Shown here: piece by piece, positions 1 to 11,080 of the stretch | Layout: each line of letters starts with the position of its first letter | Numbering within the stretch: the stretch's first letter is position 1 | NCBI RefSeq assembly: GCF_901000735.1 | Contig: NC_081546.1 | Coordinates: 12,291,629 to 12,355,628, forward strand | DNA: 64,000 nt | Source: Corylus avellana | Lineage: Eukaryota > Streptophyta > Magnoliopsida > Fagales > Betulaceae | Direction: 5' to 3' | Program-made: the position numbers and the translations under genes | Notes under the pieces: model-generated | The model's input: the letters and a program-made list of their open reading frames with translations, nothing else | What the model was told of the DNA's origin: nothing | The model's database searches: none

Positions 1-141
1 ATCTGGCCGTTTTCATCTTGAGAGAATATAAAGGGCTATGACTGCTGTGACAATTGACAAATCTGCACGAAATCATTAACAATCACTGAAGAATGCAGGA
101 AGATCACCCACATGCATATCATGTTTCTCACCTGATAGATT
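1..141. other. unassigned flank
   Basis: Short AT-rich stretch before repeat A. No open frame or repeat partner was seen in this window. Confidence 0.5.
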
Positions 142-840
142 TTCCATGTCCTCTTCACTTCCATATAGTAGTTTCTCCCATGTTAGTATATGCCGTATTG
201 GAGTATCTTGGAATCAAGTGGATGCCCTTTTACACATTAAATTAGTACCTCGGTTTATTATATTTTATTTTTTATTTTTAGGATACGTGGCATATTTTAG
301 GACTGGCATGTGAGAGATTAACGAGGTGTCGATTTTGTATTTTCCCATAGGTGAGGTACTAGATTTGACTGTTTTGGAAACCTAGAGGGAAAAAAAAAAA
401 AAGTACAAACCGAGGTACTAAAAATATACTTAACCCTAGTTTTTATAGTATGGATGCATTGCTAGAGATGATGCAGAACCTGCACCAGACGACAATACCC
501 ATTACCCACTTGGCCAGCCCAAGTAGCTATTGCAGGCCTAGAAGCCGACAATAGGGGCTAAACGGATTGGGCCTAAGCCAAGGGCCTCAGTTACATAAAG
601 AACACTAGGAATATTTACGGGGAAGAGGATAACCTGCTCCAGGGATAGAGTCAAAAAGTTTTATGAGCAAGAGCCAATGTTTTGTAACATATGTTACAAT
701 CATTATTTTTTTAAGCAGTTGGTTTACAAATTCTTCAAAAAAATTTACCGTTAGACATTAAAGCTTGTTCCTTATTTTTATGACAAAAAACTAAATCAAT
801 TTAATTGGTTTTTGCGGTTTTGACCTGTTAGTCATTAACA
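142..840 (+). repeat. Repeat A, left copy (direct repeat of 22930-23595)
   Basis: About 700 bp that recur in the same orientation at 22930-23595. Both copies run from the same start (TTCCATGTCCTCTTCACTT) to a shared tail around GGTTTTTGCGGTTTTGACC, with scattered substitutions and small indels. No coding frame and no TG..CA ends are obvious, so I do not call it an LTR. It contains an ACGTGGCA motif and an A-rich tract near 392-402. It may be the non-coding part of a larger element. What is seen is the repeat; the element type is unknown. Confidence 0.8.
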
Positions 841-926
841 AGTTTTTATTATAGTTTAACCATTTGATTATTAACAAATGTTTTAAGGTTTTTTGATGTT
901 ATGACCGTTTGGTCCGTAATTGCCTT

Positions 927-1720
927 TGGTAAACTATTGAGAAATATTGAGGGACACCAACTTTCTCATATTCCAAGCACCCTTACCTTCATCAAAACTG
1001 CCAAATAGCACGGAAATCGGATGGAATAGTGGTGTTGCGGAACCACGTAAGAATTTGATGATGATTGCTATCCCAATCAATGGGGTGAGTAAGGAAAGCT
1101 TCATCAATTTAAGTAGCGCCTTTAATGGGCTCTTTGGCATCCCCTGTCACATAAAACAAAAGCTTGCAACCTTTAAGAAAACTACACATAGATTGGGACC
1201 GGGCATCTAGAGATTTGAGTCATCTACAGATTTCAAATGCAAAATCAAAGTGTAATTTGTGCCATCTAGAGTGTAGTTTGCGCCATCCAATATAGCCTGA
1301 ACTTGATAAAGAATCACGTTTTGTGCCATATGAAATCAGGACGAAAAGAAAAATAGAAAACACCTTGCCAACCCTTGCAATAACAGTCAAAGTCAATATT
1401 CAACCATCAAACAATGTGGTCAAAGTCAACGGTCAAGTCAAGCCTAACAAAGTGCTGGCATGGCAGGGTGCTGATGTGGTAGAAGTGTTGACGTTGCATA
1501 GGTGCTGACATGGCACTAGGGTTGACGCTACACTAGGGCTAACGTGGCCTAGAATTGACATAGCGTTAGGGTTGAATGCCACATGGCGAAGTGTAAGGGG
1601 AAGCTCTACCAGCACGTGGCTGACGCACCAAGGAGAAGGCTGCACGTGGAGTGTATTCATCACAAAGATAGAACTACAACACGTTAGGGCTCAGACGGCG
1701 GTGTTCTCGGTGGACTAAAC
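927..1720 (-). mobile_element. Inverted copia gag plus leader fragment (G')
   Basis: On the minus strand this is the untranslated leader and start of gag of a Ty1/copia element. The reading frame related to gag includes a GTNY/WSQSM-like start and the segment DWDSNH..ILTWFRNTT. It is the inverted counterpart of 22482-22924 and is related to the gag of copia element 1 (27655-27945). The leader (1400-1720) carries repeated GTTGAC/CATGTCAGC-type motifs, also seen near 27430-27560. Only the N-terminal part of gag is present, with no protease or pol. Six-frame ORFs here are in other frames. It is a dead fragment. Confidence 0.7.
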
Positions 1721-2183
1721 TTGGCGGCGGCGGACATGTGGTTTGGTGCTATGATTGAGGTAATTGGATCACCGTGTCGGCAAGAAAGAATTGATGTGTT
1801 GGCAGAAGGTTACAAAGAGACAAAATTGTTCCTTAATTCAACAAAAGGCCCACCAAATAAAGGTCCTCCAAGAACAGCCAGTAATAACGGATATGTCCCT
1901 TATCCAAAAATTATAGCAGGACCTACATACCCTATTGGAGTTGGAAGATGTACACTAGAGGCATCGAGCCAAGGTAGATTTGTTGAAGTTTGGGGACCGT
2001 AACACCAAATTTTTTCATGCTAGTGCGAACCAACGACGCTGGAACAATTTTATTCATATAATTACTGAGGAGGAGGGGTAAACCTTTGAAGAGCCGGAAG
2101 AAATAGGTGATGATTTTGTTTATTATTTCACTAACCTTTTTAGTGCATTTGTTCCTGGAGACGCTTCACAATGTCTTGCAGCT

Positions 2184-2996
2184 TTGGAAAGGAAAATTAC
2201 CCCAGACATAAACAAGGAGTTATTGAATGAGTTCACAATGGATGAAGTAAGTCAGGCTTCGAACCAGATGGCCCCTTTGAAAGCTCCAAGACCTAAAGGT
2301 TTTGCACCTTGTTTTTTTCAAAAACATTGGGCAACTGTTGGTGAACAGCTCAGCCAAGCTGTATTATTTTCTTTGAATAATGGTATTCTTAATAAAGAGT
2401 TGAATTCGACATATATTGTTCTTATCCCAAAAATCACCAATCCCACTTGTGTGACTGAATTCCGGCCTATAAGCCTATGCAATGTGGTCTATAAAATTAT
2501 CTCAAAGGTTCTAGCAAATAGATTGAAGAAAGTTTTACGTGAGATTATTTCCATGAATCAGAGAGCATTTATCCCAGGGCGTTGGATAACTGACAATGTA
2601 CTTGCTGCATATGAAACATTACACACAATGCAGTCAAGAATGTGGCGGCAGAGTGGATTTATGGCTATTAAGCTTGACATAAGTAAAGCTTACGATAGGG
2701 TGGAATGGGGGTTCCTTAAGGTGGTAATGCGGGCACTTCGTTTTGATGATAAATGGATCGAGCTCATTATGATGTGTGTAACTACGGTCACCTATTCGGT
2801 CATGGCTAATGGTACTCCGACAGGTCAAATGCGCCCATCACGGGGTATTCAACAAGGGGATCCAATATCACTGTATATATTCCTTATTTGTGCCAAAGCC
2901 CTTAGTGCTCTCCTTCGCCAAGCGGAACAACAAGGAGTCTTAACAGGAGTCCCCACTTCCAAAAAGGCCTTAGAATTAACCACCTTTTTTTTGTAG
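2184..2996 (+). pseudogene. LINE reverse transcriptase fragment
   Basis: The longest open piece of the LINE RT domain (270 codons). It carries the fingers and palm motifs up to just before the catalytic VDD. The true frame continues as NHLFF-VDDSLLV in the next frame, so the 3' end of this ORF reads out of frame after about 2970. Its start codon is an internal methionine and not a natural start, since upstream codons in the same frame still match LINE linker sequence after a stop near 2079. It would not make active enzyme. Confidence 0.85.
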
Positions 2997-4177
2997 ATGA
3001 TAGCCTACTTGTTTGTAGGGCATCGATACAACATTGGCATCGGATGACTGAGATTTTGAGGTTATACGAGGCGGCATCTGGGCAGAAATTGAACAAAGAG
3101 AAGACTTCAACTTTTTTTTTTCAGCCAAAACACCTCAAATGAGGCCAAAAAAGAGATAACTAAAGAGGCGGGGATTCCAGCCATACAGAGGTATGACAAG
3201 TATTTGGGACTCCCAGCCTTGGTGGGCAAATCTAGAACTAAAGCTTTTTAGAGTATTAAGGATTGAGTTTGGAAAAGACTGCAAGATTGGAAACTGAAGT
3301 TCCTGTCCCAAGTAGGGAAGGAGATTTTATTTAAGGCGGTTATTCAGGCTATTCCCACATACAGCATGAGTGTATTCCTTTTACCAAAAGGGTTGTGCAA
3401 GGAGATTAATACACTTATGCAAAACTTTTGGTGGGGTCAAAAAGAGAGCGAAAATAGGATCTATTGAATGAGTTGGGCCCACATGGGAGTGTCAAAACAG
3501 AGAGGTGGTATGGGTTTTAATGATTTACTAAGCTTTTTAATAAAGCATTACTAGCAAAGCAAGGTTGGAGATTGTTGCAATTTTCGGACAGCTTGACAAC
3601 CCAAATCATAAAAGCTAAGAACTACCCAGGGTCAAATTTTCTATAGGCAAGCCTAGGCTCAAAGCCATCTTTTGCTTGCCAAAGCATTTTTGGAGCTCGG
3701 GATCTGCTCCATGAAGGTTTGATTTGGAGACTCGGCAATGGGCACTGCATCAGAATTTGGGGGGATAGGTGGATTCCGAACCCAACTACATACACGATCC
3801 AATCTCCACCTAAGAAACTTGATCCTAGTGCTACGGTAAAGGAACTGATTGACTCAAACACTGGCTAGTGGAAACAAAGCTTGCTTCGGGAACTCTTTAC
3901 ACAAGAAGAGCTGTTCGCCATTAACTCTATACCAATCAGTGCAACCACACAACAAGACACTCAAATATGGAGGTGCACAAATACAGGGAGTTTCACTGTC
4001 AAGAGCACCTACCATTTAGCCAAGGAGTTGGACACAAACAGACAACCTGAGAGCTCAAGAAAGGTGGGGGACAATGTTTTATGGAGAATATTGTGGAAGC
4101 TTCCCCTAACAAATGCAGAAAAAAATTTCATGTGACGGGCAAGCCAGAATCTTCTTCCAACACGAGAAAATCTCCTT

Positions 4178-5050
4178 ATGCGAAAGGTAGTTCCGGACCC
4201 CATGTGCCCTATATGTAATAATGAAGTAGAGACAGTATTGTGGGACTGCCCTTCTGTGAGAGATGTGTGGGTGGCAAGTCATAGGTTTCTACAGAAATTT
4301 TCACATGATGGTCCAGATTTGTTACAGGTGGCTAAGGAGATTTTGAGAAAATATGGGCAGGATCTTCTTTCCACTTTCATACGGACAGCAAGGAAGATTT
4401 GGCTTAGACGGAACAGTGCTGTCCATGTCGATGAATTTACCCATCCAAACAGAATTATCTTGGAAGTGGAAAACCTTACAGAGGAGTTTTCACGTCTCTT
4501 TGACACAGCCCAAACACGCATGGCTGACAACACTCCCTCACCAGAAGTACCTTGGATGCAACCGCCCCTAGGTTGGTGGAAAATCAATTGGGATTTTGCA
4601 ATCGATAAGTCCCAGTGTCAAACAGGGATGGGGATGTTAGTAAGGGACCATACTGGAATGGTTATATCAGCCAAGTGTCTCACCCGTACAGGTAATCTAG
4701 ACCCGACAGTTGGGGACGCTTTGGCGTCCCTTTATGCAATACACTGGTGCCAAGATTTAGGGGGGAGGGCTATTATCTTAGAAGGGGACGCGAAGCAGGT
4801 AGTAGAAGCAATAAACTTTGACGTCAACAACGAAAGCAGATATGGACACATTGTGGAGGATATTCGCCAAACTCTACAAACGTTCTCAAGGTGGCGATGT
4901 GCTTTTGTAAACCGGAATGCAAATATTGCTGCTCATGGATTAGCTAAGGGGGCAACAAAACTTGTCATGGATAGGGAATGGAAGGGGGAAACCCCGAGCT
5001 GTATCTGTGATATTATTGAGAGGGAGAAAATTACTCTATCTCAAGATTAA
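4178..5050 (+). pseudogene. LINE C-terminal zinc finger and RNase H fragment
   Basis: A 290-codon open segment at the 3' end of the LINE. Residues 10-30 hold the Cys-rich zf-RVT motif, and roughly residues 140-270 form the RNase H-like domain. Acidic positions at NWDFAID, EGDAK and the final NIAAHGLAK helix can be seen. This domain order (RT, zf-RVT, RNase H) is typical of plant L1 elements. A second degraded copy of the same domain lies at 11770-12338. Confidence 0.85.
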
Positions 5051-5100
5051 TTTATGAAAGTTACAAATTTTCCTAAAAAAAAAAAAAAAACAATATTAAT

Positions 5101-5235
5101 TTGTACCTATCTTAAGTAACAAAATTTAATTGGTATATGTTGTCATATATTAAGAGATATATTCAAACCCATTAAAATTTTATAAAACTAGTTAATGCAC
5201 TTATCTCTTATATGCAATGCTTTCACTATATATGG

Positions 5236-5276
<41 letters not shown>

Positions 5277-6180
5277 AGTGTGTGTGTGTGTGCGCGCGCT
5301 TTATATTCTTTAATTCATGGGTATTAATTAATAGTAGGTGTTATTAATTAAAGTGATATAGTATTAATACATATCACGTTTTCAATATTGTAGGAATATT
5401 AATACATATATGTATTATCTTAGTTTTACGTATATAGTATTTTTTTTTTTTAAATAAGTGATCATATAATTGTTTTTCTTATTATTTTCAATATATTTTC
5501 TTGATGTGTCAAATGTAACACGACATTAATTTCTTGACGTGTCACATTTTGACATGTCAATAATTATTGACATGCCATTATTTCACACGTCAAAAATTAA
5601 TTAATTAATAATATTAATTGTTTGTACCTATATTAAGTTACAAAATTTAATCAATTGGTGAACAAAATTAGATAACAGTATTAATTGGTACATATATTAA
5701 GTAACAAAATTTAATTGGTATATGTCATCATATATTAAGAGATATATTCAAACATATTAAAATTTTATAAAACTAGTTAAAGCTCTCTTGTCTCTTATAT
5801 GGAATGCATTCATTATATATGGTTATTATATGTGCTTTGAATTCTTTAATTTATGGTTATTAATTAATATTCGGTAACAAAATATATACGGCTATTAATT
5901 AATAATTGAAATTATGCAATGGTTTCACTATATATGGTTATTATATATATGTGCTTTATATTCTTTAATTTATGGCTATTAATTAATAGTAGGTAACAAA
6001 ATATATATGATTAATTAATAATAAAAATTATTCAATGCTTTTATTATATATATATGTGTGTGTGTGTGTGCGCGCGCGCGCGCTTAATTTGTATTCTTTA
6101 ATTTATTTTGAAATAATTAATATTAGGTAACAAAATATATATGGTTATTAATTAATAAAAAAAATTATGCAATGTTTTTA
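5101..6180. repeat. AT-rich block of repeated ~200-bp segments
   Basis: Several imperfect copies of one segment follow each other (about 5101-5345, 5690-5890, 5900-6010, 6010-6150). They share GGTAACAAAATATATATGG, TTCACTATATATGGTTA and CTTTATATTCTTTAATTTATGG. The copies differ mainly in microsatellite length. No coding capacity. Together with 5500-5600, which carries TTGACGTGTCA motifs, this may be the interior of the CACTA-like element ending at 7431. Confidence 0.6.
5236..5300. repeat. Compound (TA)n(TG)n(CG)n microsatellite
   Basis: About 35 bases of TA repeat pass into GTGTGTG and then GCGCGC. The same TA-to-TG-to-CG order recurs at 6042-6084, which supports duplication of the surrounding segment. 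Confidence 0.95.
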
Positions 6181-6196
6181 TTATATGATGACTTTC

Positions 6197-6255
6197 TTGA
6201 CGTGTCACATGTGGCATGTCAAGAAATTCTTGACATGCCACATGTGACACGTCAA
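6197..6255. repeat. Perfect 29-bp palindrome with 1-bp spacer
   Basis: The arms at 6197-6225 and 6227-6255 are exact reverse complements, separated by one A at 6226. The arm begins TTGACGTGTCACATGTGGC. It is built from the same TGACGTGTCA/TGACACGTCA motif that is repeated at 5500-5600 and 7030-7400, consistent with subterminal repeats of a CACTA element. Confidence 0.95.
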
Positions 6256-7019
6256 TAATTTATTGATGTGTCTACTGTACACACGTCAAGAAACCTCATC
6301 GAAAAGGTGCCAAACCAGCGGAACCCCTTTTTCGTTTTTTCTGTCCTTTTCCCTCCTCTTTTTCTTTCTCCTCCCGTGTGCACCCACAGCCTTCCTTTTC
6401 AAATAAGTTGACATTTTTTTTTTCTTTTCCTCTTCTAAATGAGATCTCTTCCTTATTTTCTTTCCTTTCTCCTTCTCCTTTCAACTGATTTCTTCTCCCA
6501 AATTCCTTCTTTCTGCTTGTCTTTCGGTTCTCACTTATATATATATATTCTTTTCGCTTTTGTTTTTTCTTCTTCTTCTTCTTCTCACGCCCACCTCTTG
6601 TTTATAGCTTAAACAACATAAAAGAAAAGAAGAGAAGGAACCTGGAAGAGAAGAGGAGAAAAGGTGAAGAAGAAAGAGAAATGGAGAGAGAAGGGAAAAG
6701 GTCTGAATATTTGGGGATTTTAAGGTATAAATGCTTGAATTTGAGTTATTCTATATCTATTAGCCTCTTATATAGAAGTTCTTTTTTTTCTTAAATTTGC
6801 TAACCCACTTTTAGATTTGTTCTTCCACACTATTTGGGGGTTTGAAGTATTTTAGAAATTTCTACCAGATGTTTAGAGATCGGAGTACTTGTGTAGTGAA
6901 TTCATGATGAGATTTCGGGATTTTTCCTTCAATAGTTTGATATATATATGGGTGTTCAACATTTGTAGGGATTTATATGGGTTTTATGATTTTTTTTAAA
7001 AGAAATTATTAATTTTTTT
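6256..7019. other. Pyrimidine-rich then purine-rich non-coding stretch
   Basis: 6300-6600 is C/T-rich on the plus strand (many CTTCTT and CCTTTT runs), followed by an A/G-rich block at 6620-6710. Such polarity is common in 5' untranslated regions of plant genes or elements. No supported coding frame was found; the 62-codon minus ORF here is a low-complexity Lys/Glu product of the pyrimidine tract. Confidence 0.5.
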
Positions 7020-7431
7020 TTAATATTTTTTTAAACTTTAGTGACGTGCCACTTTTTGACACGTCAATAATTTCTAACATGTCAATAATTTTTTTGATGT
7101 GCGACCTTTTGACACGTCAATAATTTGTTGACGTGTCAGATATTGACATGTCAAAAAAAAATTTTGCCGTGCCACTTTTTGACACGTCAATAAATTATTG
7201 ACGTGGTGAAACTGCAACGTGAAAAAAAAAATTTTAACGTGCCAATTTCTGACACGTCAATAATTTTTGACGTGTCAAAATTGGCACGTCAAAAAATTGA
7301 AATTTTTGACACCCGCCTTATTAACCTTTGACACACGTCAATACTACCAAGTCAAAAAAGGTTTCTGACGTGTCAGTATGCTTGACACGCCAAAAACTAT
7401 TGGTCAACAAAAACCCCTTTTTTTTGTAGTG
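7020..7431 (-). mobile_element. CACTA (En/Spm)-like terminus with subterminal repeats
   Basis: The reverse complement of the right end reads CACTACAAAAAAAAGGGG, the canonical terminus of CACTA transposons. The adjoining 400 bp hold about ten direct and inverted copies of TGACGTGTCA / TGACACGTCAATAAT, matching the subterminal transposase-binding arrays of this superfamily. A matching CACTAC end on the left was not found, so the element is truncated or its other end has diverged. The palindrome at 6197-6255 and motif copies at 5500-5600 may belong to it. Confidence 0.65.
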
Positions 7432-7579
7432 AGAGCACCTTGAAGTGATGAAACAAATTGACACTTGTTATCTGCGAAAGAAATTTAGAAAACAAGAAAA
7501 GAAACAAAAACAAAGATAACCTAAACTACGACACAAAAACTAACACTAATTGATTGTAGATCTTAACATGCACGATTCT

Positions 7580-7945
7580 CTATTTCATCTTTTTCTTGTC
7601 TGTAATCTTCCAACACATCATGCTTTTATAGTCATTCGCAGCATCAAATGACTTACCCCCATGGAAAGTATCAAGTTTTGATGGGTTTATCACAAGAAAG
7701 TCATTCTTCGATATTAAATGTGCATACTTGTCTGCCATTGGCAAGGGTTTTAATTTAACCTTCGGGACATTCTCACTTGACGACAAAAGATTGAGCTCAT
7801 GAGGTGGTAATTCAATTATAGGCTTCCATACATTTACCTCTAATCCATGTGTAGAGTCATCACAAAAAATAAAATCACAAGGGTTAGTCAAGCAAGAATC
7901 TACAATGTGACCATTAATTAAGCACTCAATATATTTTCGAATCAT
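7580..7945 (-). pseudogene. Possible gypsy (Athila/Tat-like) polyprotein fragment
   Basis: A 121-codon frame on the minus strand with the segment VPKVKLKPLPMADKYAHL. This resembles the 'LKPLPxHLKYA' motif just upstream of RT in Athila/Tat-type gypsy elements. No RT or other pol domain is adjacent. The rest of the ORF is not recognised. It may be a short relic, or unrelated. No start is supported by context. Confidence 0.3.
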
Positions 7946-8290
7946 ATCAAATCAAACAAAGTAAGCATTTGATATAAACAAAAATCATAATGAGTCAAAA
8001 TAAACTTGTCACACAAAATTATTCTCAAATTAAAAAGCATCCCCAAAATGTATAAATAAAAAAACATAGAAAAGAAATAACTTGAATATTTAGAATAAAT
8101 CCCTAAATACTCAACAATAGTTGCATGAAGCCCTCTGCTTTGTTATTTTCTTTTCTTTTATGCCGTATGGGCTCTTCTCCCAGCCAAGACGGGCGTTGTG
8201 GCCCTTCTCGTTTTCAAAATTATAAGAATCCTTTTATACAAGATTTGTAGTCGGTCTTGACCTTCAGTGTGGCATGTGGTGTCTAATTTC
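7946..8290. other. Non-coding AT-rich interval
   Basis: No open frame, repeat partner or element end was recognised between the ORF fragment at 7580-7945 and the first NB-ARC arm. Confidence 0.5.
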
Positions 8291-9311
8291 TTCTGGCCAA
8301 ATGGACGATTTAATCCATTTGTAAAATAAACTTCTATCTAAGATCCTAGGTGACGTAAGTCTAATGATTGACAATCTTGATCAAGGAATTACTTTGATAC
8401 AATATATGCTTTGTTGTTAGAGGGTACTTCTAGTTCTTGATGATGTGGATCAATTAGTCCAACTAGAAAAGTTAGCAAGAAAAGGTAATTGGTTTGGCTT
8501 AGGAAGTAAAATAATCATAACAACAAGGGATAAAGATTTACTTCGTGCACACAGAGTTGATTCAGTATACCAGGTGAATAAGTTGGATCACAATGAAGAA
8601 CTTCAACTCTTCAGTCGACATGCCTTTAAAAGTGGCAAACCTAATGGTGATTTTATGGAACTCACTGAACATGTAATAGGTTATGCAAGGGGCCTTCCAC
8701 TGGCTTTTGTATTGCTAAGTTTGGATCTATCTAGTAAAAGCTTGCATGAAAGGAAAAGTGCATTGGAGTGGGATAAAAGCATTCCAAATAAAAAATAAAA
8801 ATAAAAAATCATGATATACTTAGAATAGTTTATGATGGGTTTGGATCTATCTAGTTATGCAAGGGGCCTTCCACTGGCTTTAGTACATGTAATAGGTTAT
8901 GCAAGGGGCCTTTCACAGGCTTTAGTATTGCTGCGTTCGGATCTACCTAGTAAAAGCTTGCATGAATGGAAAAGTGCAGTGGAGAGGTATAAAAGCATTC
9001 CTAATAAAAAAAATTGACGATAGACTTAGAATAAGTTATGATGGGTTGGAGGACACTGTGAAAGATATTTTCCTTGACATTGCATATTTTTCAAAGGAGA
9101 AAAAGTAGGTAATGCATGGAAAATACTAGACGAGGGTGATTTCTTTTCAGATTATGGTATAAAAGTGCCTGTGTATAAGTCTTTCATATCTATTGATGAG
9201 TGTGAGAGATTAACTATGCATGACTTGCTGCAAGAAGTGGGTAGAGAAATTGTTCGACAAGAATCACCCAAAGAACCTGGCAAACGTAGTAGGTTGTAGT
9301 TTCATAAAGAT
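8291..9311 (+). pseudogene. TNL NB-ARC pseudogene fragment, plus-strand arm
   Basis: This is part of the nucleotide-binding domain of a TIR-NBS-LRR resistance protein. In order it shows kinase-2 (LLVLDDVD, ~8428-8451), RNBS-B (IIITTRD, ~8515), GYARGLPLA (~8680), the ARC2 stretch (IFLDIAYFSKE, ~9070) and the MHD region (MHDLLQEVGREIVRQE, ~9218). P-loop and LRRs are absent. There is a stop in place of the kinase-2-proximal sequence (8418), an A-rich tract after SIPNKK, and an internal duplication of the GLPL segment (8850-8920). The final stop at 9297-9299 interrupts ..KRSRL. It forms a near-complementary pair with 9542-10347. Confidence 0.9.
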
Positions 9312-9541
9312 GTTTCTAACAAATTATTAACAAATTACTCATTTTATTATTGGAATATATATAGTGACACATGTCGTCATTTTATTGGCTCTCATGTGGC
9401 ACACTAACGGAATCCGTCAAGTGTTTTGATCGAATTTGACTGCAGGGAGCAAATTGTTACTTATGAAAAAGAAACTATTGTAAATTATAAAAGTTTTTTA
9501 ACATTAAGTCTTAGCATACTTTTTTCTAGGACATGACGAAT
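9312..9541. other. Spacer between the two NB-ARC arms
   Basis: About 230 bp of AT-rich sequence with no NB-ARC homology. In a transcript through the locus it would be the loop. No terminator, promoter or ORF was recognised. Confidence 0.7.
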
Positions 9542-10457
9542 ATCTTTATGAAACTACAACCTACTACGTTTGCCGGGTTCTTTGGGTGATTCTTGTCAAA
9601 CAATTTCTCTACCCACTTCTTATAGCAAGTCATGTATAGTTAATCTCTCAAACTCATCAATAGATGTGAGAGAGTTATCCACAAGCACTTTTATACCATA
9701 ATCTGAAAGGAAATCACCCTTGTCTAGTATTTTCCTGACATTACCTACTTTTCTTCTTTGAAAAAATATGCAATGTCAAGGAAAATATCTTTCACATTGT
9801 CCTCCAACCCACATAACTTATTCTAAGTATACAGTGAATGTTTTTTTTATTAGGAATGCTTTTATACCTATTCAATGCACTTTTCCATTCATGCAAGCTT
9901 TTACTAGATAGATTTGAACCTTGCAATACTAAAGCATGTGGAAGGCCCCTTGCATAACCTATTACATGTTCTGTGAGTTCCATAAAATCATTGTTAGGTT
10001 CGCCACTTTTAAATGCATTTCGACTGAAGAGTTGAAGTGCTTCATTGTGATCCAACTTATTCACCTGGTATACTGAATCAACTCCGTGTGCACGAAGTAA
10101 ATCTTTATCTCTTGTTGTTATGATAATTTTACTTCCTAAGCCAAACCAATTACCTTTTCCAGCTAACTTTTCTAATTGAACTAATTGATCCACATCATCA
10201 AGAACTAAAAGTACCTTCAAATAGCAAAGCCTATATTGTATCAAAGTAATTCCTTGATCAAGATTGTTAATCATTAGACTTACGTCACCTAGGATCTTAG
10301 AAAGAAGTTTATTTTGCAAACGGATTAAACTGTCCATTTGGCCAGAAGTGTCTCTAATGTTTTCAAGAAAACAACTACCTTCAAACTGTGTGGCAATTGA
10401 GTTGTAGGTGGCTTTGGCGAGAGTTGTTGGGTGGTCCCTCTTATGTGGGGACCTCAT
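9542..10457 (-). pseudogene. TNL NB-ARC pseudogene fragment, minus-strand arm
   Basis: Read on the minus strand, this starts just downstream of the P-loop (TTLAKATYNSI), whose Gly-rich part is lost (PHKRDHP replaces it). It continues through SCFLENIRDTS, kinase-2 LLVLDDVD, RNBS-B IIITTRD, GYARGLPHAL and, after a short break, the IFLDIA..F and REIVRQESP segments (to ~9560). A 221-codon frame covers 10457-9792. It is a diverged copy of 8291-9311 and carries the same TAG stop (9556-9554, minus strand) after KRSRL. Two frame breaks follow the GLPL region. It cannot encode a functional sensor. Confidence 0.9.
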
Positions 10458-10549
10458 GGACTACAACAAAACAAAGAGTTTTGTTTGTAGTAGAATTCTA
10501 ACACACTATACGGTTGTTTATAAGAGAAAAATAAGGAGAAGTAAAGAAA

Positions 10550-11080
10550 GAGTGTAGCGCAGGGAGAGAAAGAAAAAGAAAAAGGAGAAAAAAAAGGGTT
10601 TCGCCCATTCACATCCGTCAGAGATTGGAGATTCGTTTGTGGTTCGATCTTGAAGCAATTTTAGAGTGTTGCTCCTGACAACGAGTGCTACGTATTGACT
10701 GGTGTCGATCGTTGGAATTCCTCTCCAATCGCTTGGCTGCTAATACCTACTTGGTGAGATCTTTCTTTATTGTTGTTCCAATCCACTTTAGGGTGATGAA
10801 TTTATGTTTAATCCAAGAATGCATGTATTCTTGATGTAGTGATAACCTCTAGATATTTCTATGGGAAAGACAATTGTAAACTCATTATTGTTGATAGTGG
10901 AAGATTTAACTGGACTCCGTCCCGTGGTTTTTATCCTCGCACTGGAGGGTTTTCCACGTAAAAATCTAGGTGTCTTGCTTGTGGGTTTGCTTGATTATTA
11001 TTTTGCTACTGTGTTACTATTTAATTTGCACAAAGAGGGGTAGATTAATTCCGCTGAGCATCTAATATTGTTAGAAATAA
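10550..11080 (+). mobile_element. Probable copia LTR remnant
   Basis: The segment CCGTGGTTTTTATCCTCGCA, followed by GGAGGGTTTTCCACGTAAAA and TCTAGGTGTC, is typical of the R/U5 part of Tnt1/Tork-type copia LTRs. CCGCTGAGCA at ~11050 resembles the usual LTR 3' end. No PBS or internal region follows. The 60-codon ORF at 10861-11043 is a by-product of this LTR sequence. Confidence 0.5.

Larger units (their letters stand above)
1930..5090 (+). mobile_element. 5'-truncated L1-type LINE with plant RNase H and poly(A)
   Basis: This is a non-LTR retrotransposon ORF2 remnant. The endonuclease is missing; homology starts in the linker before RT (FGDRNTKFFH near 1990). RT motifs follow: FRPISLCNVVYKI (2460-2500), AFIPGR, LDISKAYDRVEW (~2670), GIQQGDP (~2850) and the catalytic F-VDD at 2987-3001. 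A frameshift near 2970 separates that VDD from the upstream frame. Several stops lie in 3120-3640. A CCHC-like zf-RVT region (CPICNNEVETVLWDC) begins near 4208. An RNase H of the plant RVT_3 type lies at ~4590-5010 (NWDFAID, EGDAKQVV, NRNANIAAHGLAKGA). The stop is at 5048 and a poly(A) tract at 5075-5090. Retrotransposition-incompetent. Confidence 0.9.

Noticed and set aside
934..1140. 68-codon minus ORF MPKSPLKALLKLM.. and its near-identical plus copy at 22718-22924
   Set aside because: The similarity is real but only reflects the inverted G'/G repeat. The gag protein is in another frame, so these are shadow ORFs, not a conserved small gene.
1433..1663. 76-codon minus ORF rich in Val/Ala/Pro
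   Set aside because: Lies in the repeat-rich copia leader; composition follows the GTTGAC/CATGTCAGC repeats.
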